Below are positions 6,645-7,606 of a stretch of 7,606 nucleotides of DNA, in pieces. The translations under genes and the position numbers were made by a program. The notes under the pieces are model-generated. The model did not search any database and was not told the origin of the DNA. It saw only the letters and a program-made list of their open reading frames with translations. Source of the DNA: GCA-2719315 sp964448645 (GTDB lineage: Bacteria > Bacteroidota > Bacteroidia > Flavobacteriales > Flavobacteriaceae). Location of the stretch: NCBI GenBank assembly GCA_964448645.1, contig CAYUZY010000093.1:1-7606 (forward strand), read 5' to 3'. How positions within the stretch are numbered: position 1 is the stretch's first letter; every line of letters begins with the position of its first letter.

Positions 6645-7046
6645 TTACTTCTTTTCAAACTCTTCAACAGCATCAGTTAATTCTTTACCTGTGTTTGGAT
6701 AAAGATACCCAGCTATCATAGTTCCAATACCAATTAAACCAACTAAAGCTCCAACACCTTCTAATACACGTCCTAAAGCTAAAAAACCAAGTAAATAAAG
6801 TCCAATGCCAACAAAAATTGTGATAACTCCATTTCTACGATAATCTATAGGTTCTTTTTTACGCTCCTCAAAAATTTTTAATAACTCCTCCAATTTGGCA
6901 GGGTCATCCAAGTGTTTAGATATTTCCAGTACAGTCTCTCTTTTTCCTTTTGCATCTTTATATAGCCAGATAAATACAGCAACTGGTATTATGATTCCAG
7001 TTAGCATTCCAAAAAGAGGTATTAAAAGTTCAGTTTGATATTCCAT
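6645..7046 (-). CDS. DUF6249-like membrane protein
   Basis: A 133-residue inner-membrane protein. One helix near the N-terminus (about 7-29, MLTGIIIPVAVFIWLYK) is followed by a charged cytoplasmic segment (about 31-72, with KRETVLEISKHLDDPAKLEELLKIFEERKK) and two closely spaced helices (about 73-92 and 96-116) before a charged tail ending EEFEKK. This matches the layout of DUF6249-type proteins in Bacteroidota, whose function is unknown to me. The ATG at 7046 is preferred over the longer reading from 7085: the upstream ATG lies between the -33 and -7 boxes of the predicted promoter and so would not be in the mRNA, and the extra 13 residues (LSLRYINKKYKT) are not part of a helix or motif. It is the first gene of a unit with the Cro/CI-type regulator, whose frame begins right after its stop. 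Confidence 0.75.
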   Translation of the reverse strand: MEYQTELLIPLFGMLTGIIIPVAVFIWLYKDAKGKRETVLEISKHLDDPAKLEELLKIFEERKKEPIDYRRNGVITIFVGIGLYLLGFLALGRVLEGVGALVGLIGIGTMIAGYLYPNTGKELTDAVEEFEKK

Positions 7047-7064
7047 AGTTTTATATTTTTTATT

Positions 7065-7114
7065 AATGTAACGCAAACTTAACATTTTTTAATAAGAGTA
7101 GCAAACGTTACATT
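7065..7114. promoter_or_regulatory. Inverted repeat bracketing a promoter, candidate operator
   Basis: AATGTAACG at 7065-7073 and CGTTACATT at 7106-7114 are perfect 9-bp inverted copies, 32 bases apart. On the minus strand the order is AATGTAACG, then directly the -33 box TTTG, 20 nt, the -7 box TAAGTTTG, then directly CGTTACATT. The arm centres are 41 bp apart, close to four helical turns, so two bound dimers could face the same side of the DNA. The likely ligand is the Cro/CI-type regulator encoded second in the unit. Confidence 0.55.
7074..7105 (-). promoter_or_regulatory. Predicted Bacteroidota promoter of the DUF6249/regulator unit
   Basis: On the minus strand TTTG (7105-7102) is followed after 20 nt by TAAGTTTG (7081-7074), a full match to TTTG-N19/20-TAnnTTTG. 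Both boxes lie within a repeated GTTTGC. Transcription would start at about 7067-7070, giving a leader of some 20-25 bases before the ATG at 7046. Confidence 0.7.
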
Positions 7115-7120
7115 CTAAAT

Positions 7121-7156
7121 TTTCAAAAAATTAGTTTTAAAATTTTTATTTTGAAA
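7121..7156 (-). terminator. Weak AT-rich hairpin downstream of the GH3 gene
   Basis: TTTCAAAA (7121-7128) and TTTTGAAA (7149-7156) form an 8-bp perfect stem with a 20-base loop, 3 bases after the GH3 stop. There is only one G-C pair and no clean T-run after it, so it is a poor terminator candidate. It does separate the GH3 gene from the next unit, which has its own promoter. Confidence 0.2.
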
Positions 7157-7158
7157 TG

Positions 7159-7606
7159 TTAATTACCATCACAACCAGGTTTAGCATCTATATCTGATTC
7201 CAATCGGACATCACTCAAACCAATATCGACACCCTTTTCTCCTTTTATTAATAATGCAGAAGTTATATCGGTCATGTCTACTCCTAATTTTTCAAAACAA
7301 CTTAAGCTAATTCTATACTCTTTCCAGTTTTTATTTATATTGATCTCTAAAGTATTATCACAATTTGTACTATTATAACATTGTCCAATTTGCACAATAG
7401 CATCAGAATCAGTAAATGATTTTGCATTAAAAGTTAATTCCATAGCACCATTAGACTGTCTTGACATATCATTTGACTTAGCAGATGAAATTCTAAAATA
7501 ATCTCCATCTGATTTCGTCCAATTAATTCGTAGTGCATCTTCTTGAGCCATATGGTCTGTTTTACTAATAATCAATCCTCCAAAAGATGTTGGAAAGCTT
7601 GCAATT
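7159..7606 (-). CDS. C-terminal end of an ExoP-type GH3 beta-glucosidase (5' part beyond window)
   Basis: The last 148 residues of a larger enzyme; the frame is open to the right edge (the first visible residues are IASFPTSFGGL), so no start lies in the window, and the TTG near 7575 is just an internal Leu. The segment fits the galactose-binding-like C-terminal domain (Exop_C) of GH3 exo-beta-1,3/1,4-glucosidases: QEDALRINWTKSDGDYFRI, then SRQSNGAMELTFNAKSF, GQCYNSTNC, NKNWKEYRISLSCFEKLGVDMTDITSALLIKG and the closing strand GLSDVRLESD. Such enzymes release glucose from beta-glucans such as laminarin oligosaccharides, usually in the periplasm or at the cell surface. The catalytic domains are not visible, so activity cannot be judged. 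It ends with PGCDGN and TAA at 7161-7159. The family call rests on the pattern of this domain only. Confidence 0.8.
   Translation of the reverse strand, partial: IASFPTSFGGLIISKTDHMAQEDALRINWTKSDGDYFRISSAKSNDMSRQSNGAMELTFNAKSFTDSDAIVQIGQCYNSTNCDNTLEININKNWKEYRISLSCFEKLGVDMTDITSALLIKGEKGVDIGLSDVRLESDIDAKPGCDGN

Noticed and set aside
7573..7575. TTG as the start of a small 138-residue protein
   Set aside because: The frame stays open to the window edge and the sequence is the end of a GH3 C-terminal domain, so this is a fragment of a larger gene.
1..7606. Sigma-54 (-24/-12) promoters in the gaps, as targets of the local rpoN
   Set aside because: No GG-N10-GC pattern with the expected TGGCAC/TTGC context was seen in the intergenic stretches.

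Overview
The window is strongly AT-rich and looks chromosomal, from a bacterium of the Bacteroidota, most likely a marine member of the Flavobacteriia. Three things support this: the order rpoN / outer-membrane barrel / exbD / exbD / small membrane protein / exbB, which I recognise from that group; the near absence of Shine-Dalgarno sequences; and promoter-like motifs of the Bacteroidota type (TTTG, about 19-20 nt, TAnnTTTG). No RNA gene, insertion sequence, CRISPR array or prophage gene was seen. No gene-free stretch exceeds 300 bases; the longest, about 145 bases, is the divergent gap at 4458-4602.

Layout. Positions 1-1345 (+) hold most of rpoN (sigma-54), cut by the left edge. Tail to tail with it, overlapping by 6 bases, comes a minus-strand block read from right to left: exbB-like (4457-3672), a four-helix membrane protein (3663-3214), two exbD paralogues (3210-2587 and 2576-2094) and a secreted outer-membrane beta-barrel protein (2011-1340). 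The first four are 3-10 bases apart and clearly form one operon for a proton-driven ExbB/ExbD motor that would energise outer-membrane transport. A promoter-like motif lies at 4530-4501. On the plus strand, 4603-6399 encodes a lipoprotein sulfatase of the formylglycine type with an extra C-terminal beta-sandwich-like domain. Then follow, on the minus strand, a two-gene unit (DUF6249-like membrane protein, 7046-6645, and a Cro/CI-family regulator, 6641-6429) and the C-terminal end of a GH3 glucosidase of the ExoP type, cut by the right edge.

How the parts fit. The sulfatase and the GH3 enzyme point to use of algal polysaccharides, with the Exb motor as a general power source for TonB-dependent uptake; this link is inference, and no SusC/SusD pair is visible. 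The most striking non-coding signal lies upstream of the DUF6249/regulator pair: a close match to the Bacteroidota promoter consensus is bracketed exactly by a perfect 9-bp inverted repeat. This suggests an autoregulatory operator, and it also shows that the longest reading of the DUF6249 gene begins inside its own promoter. I found no clear new multi-gene system. The best leads are this operator, the uncharacterised four-helix protein in the Exb operon, and the sulfatase C-terminal domain.
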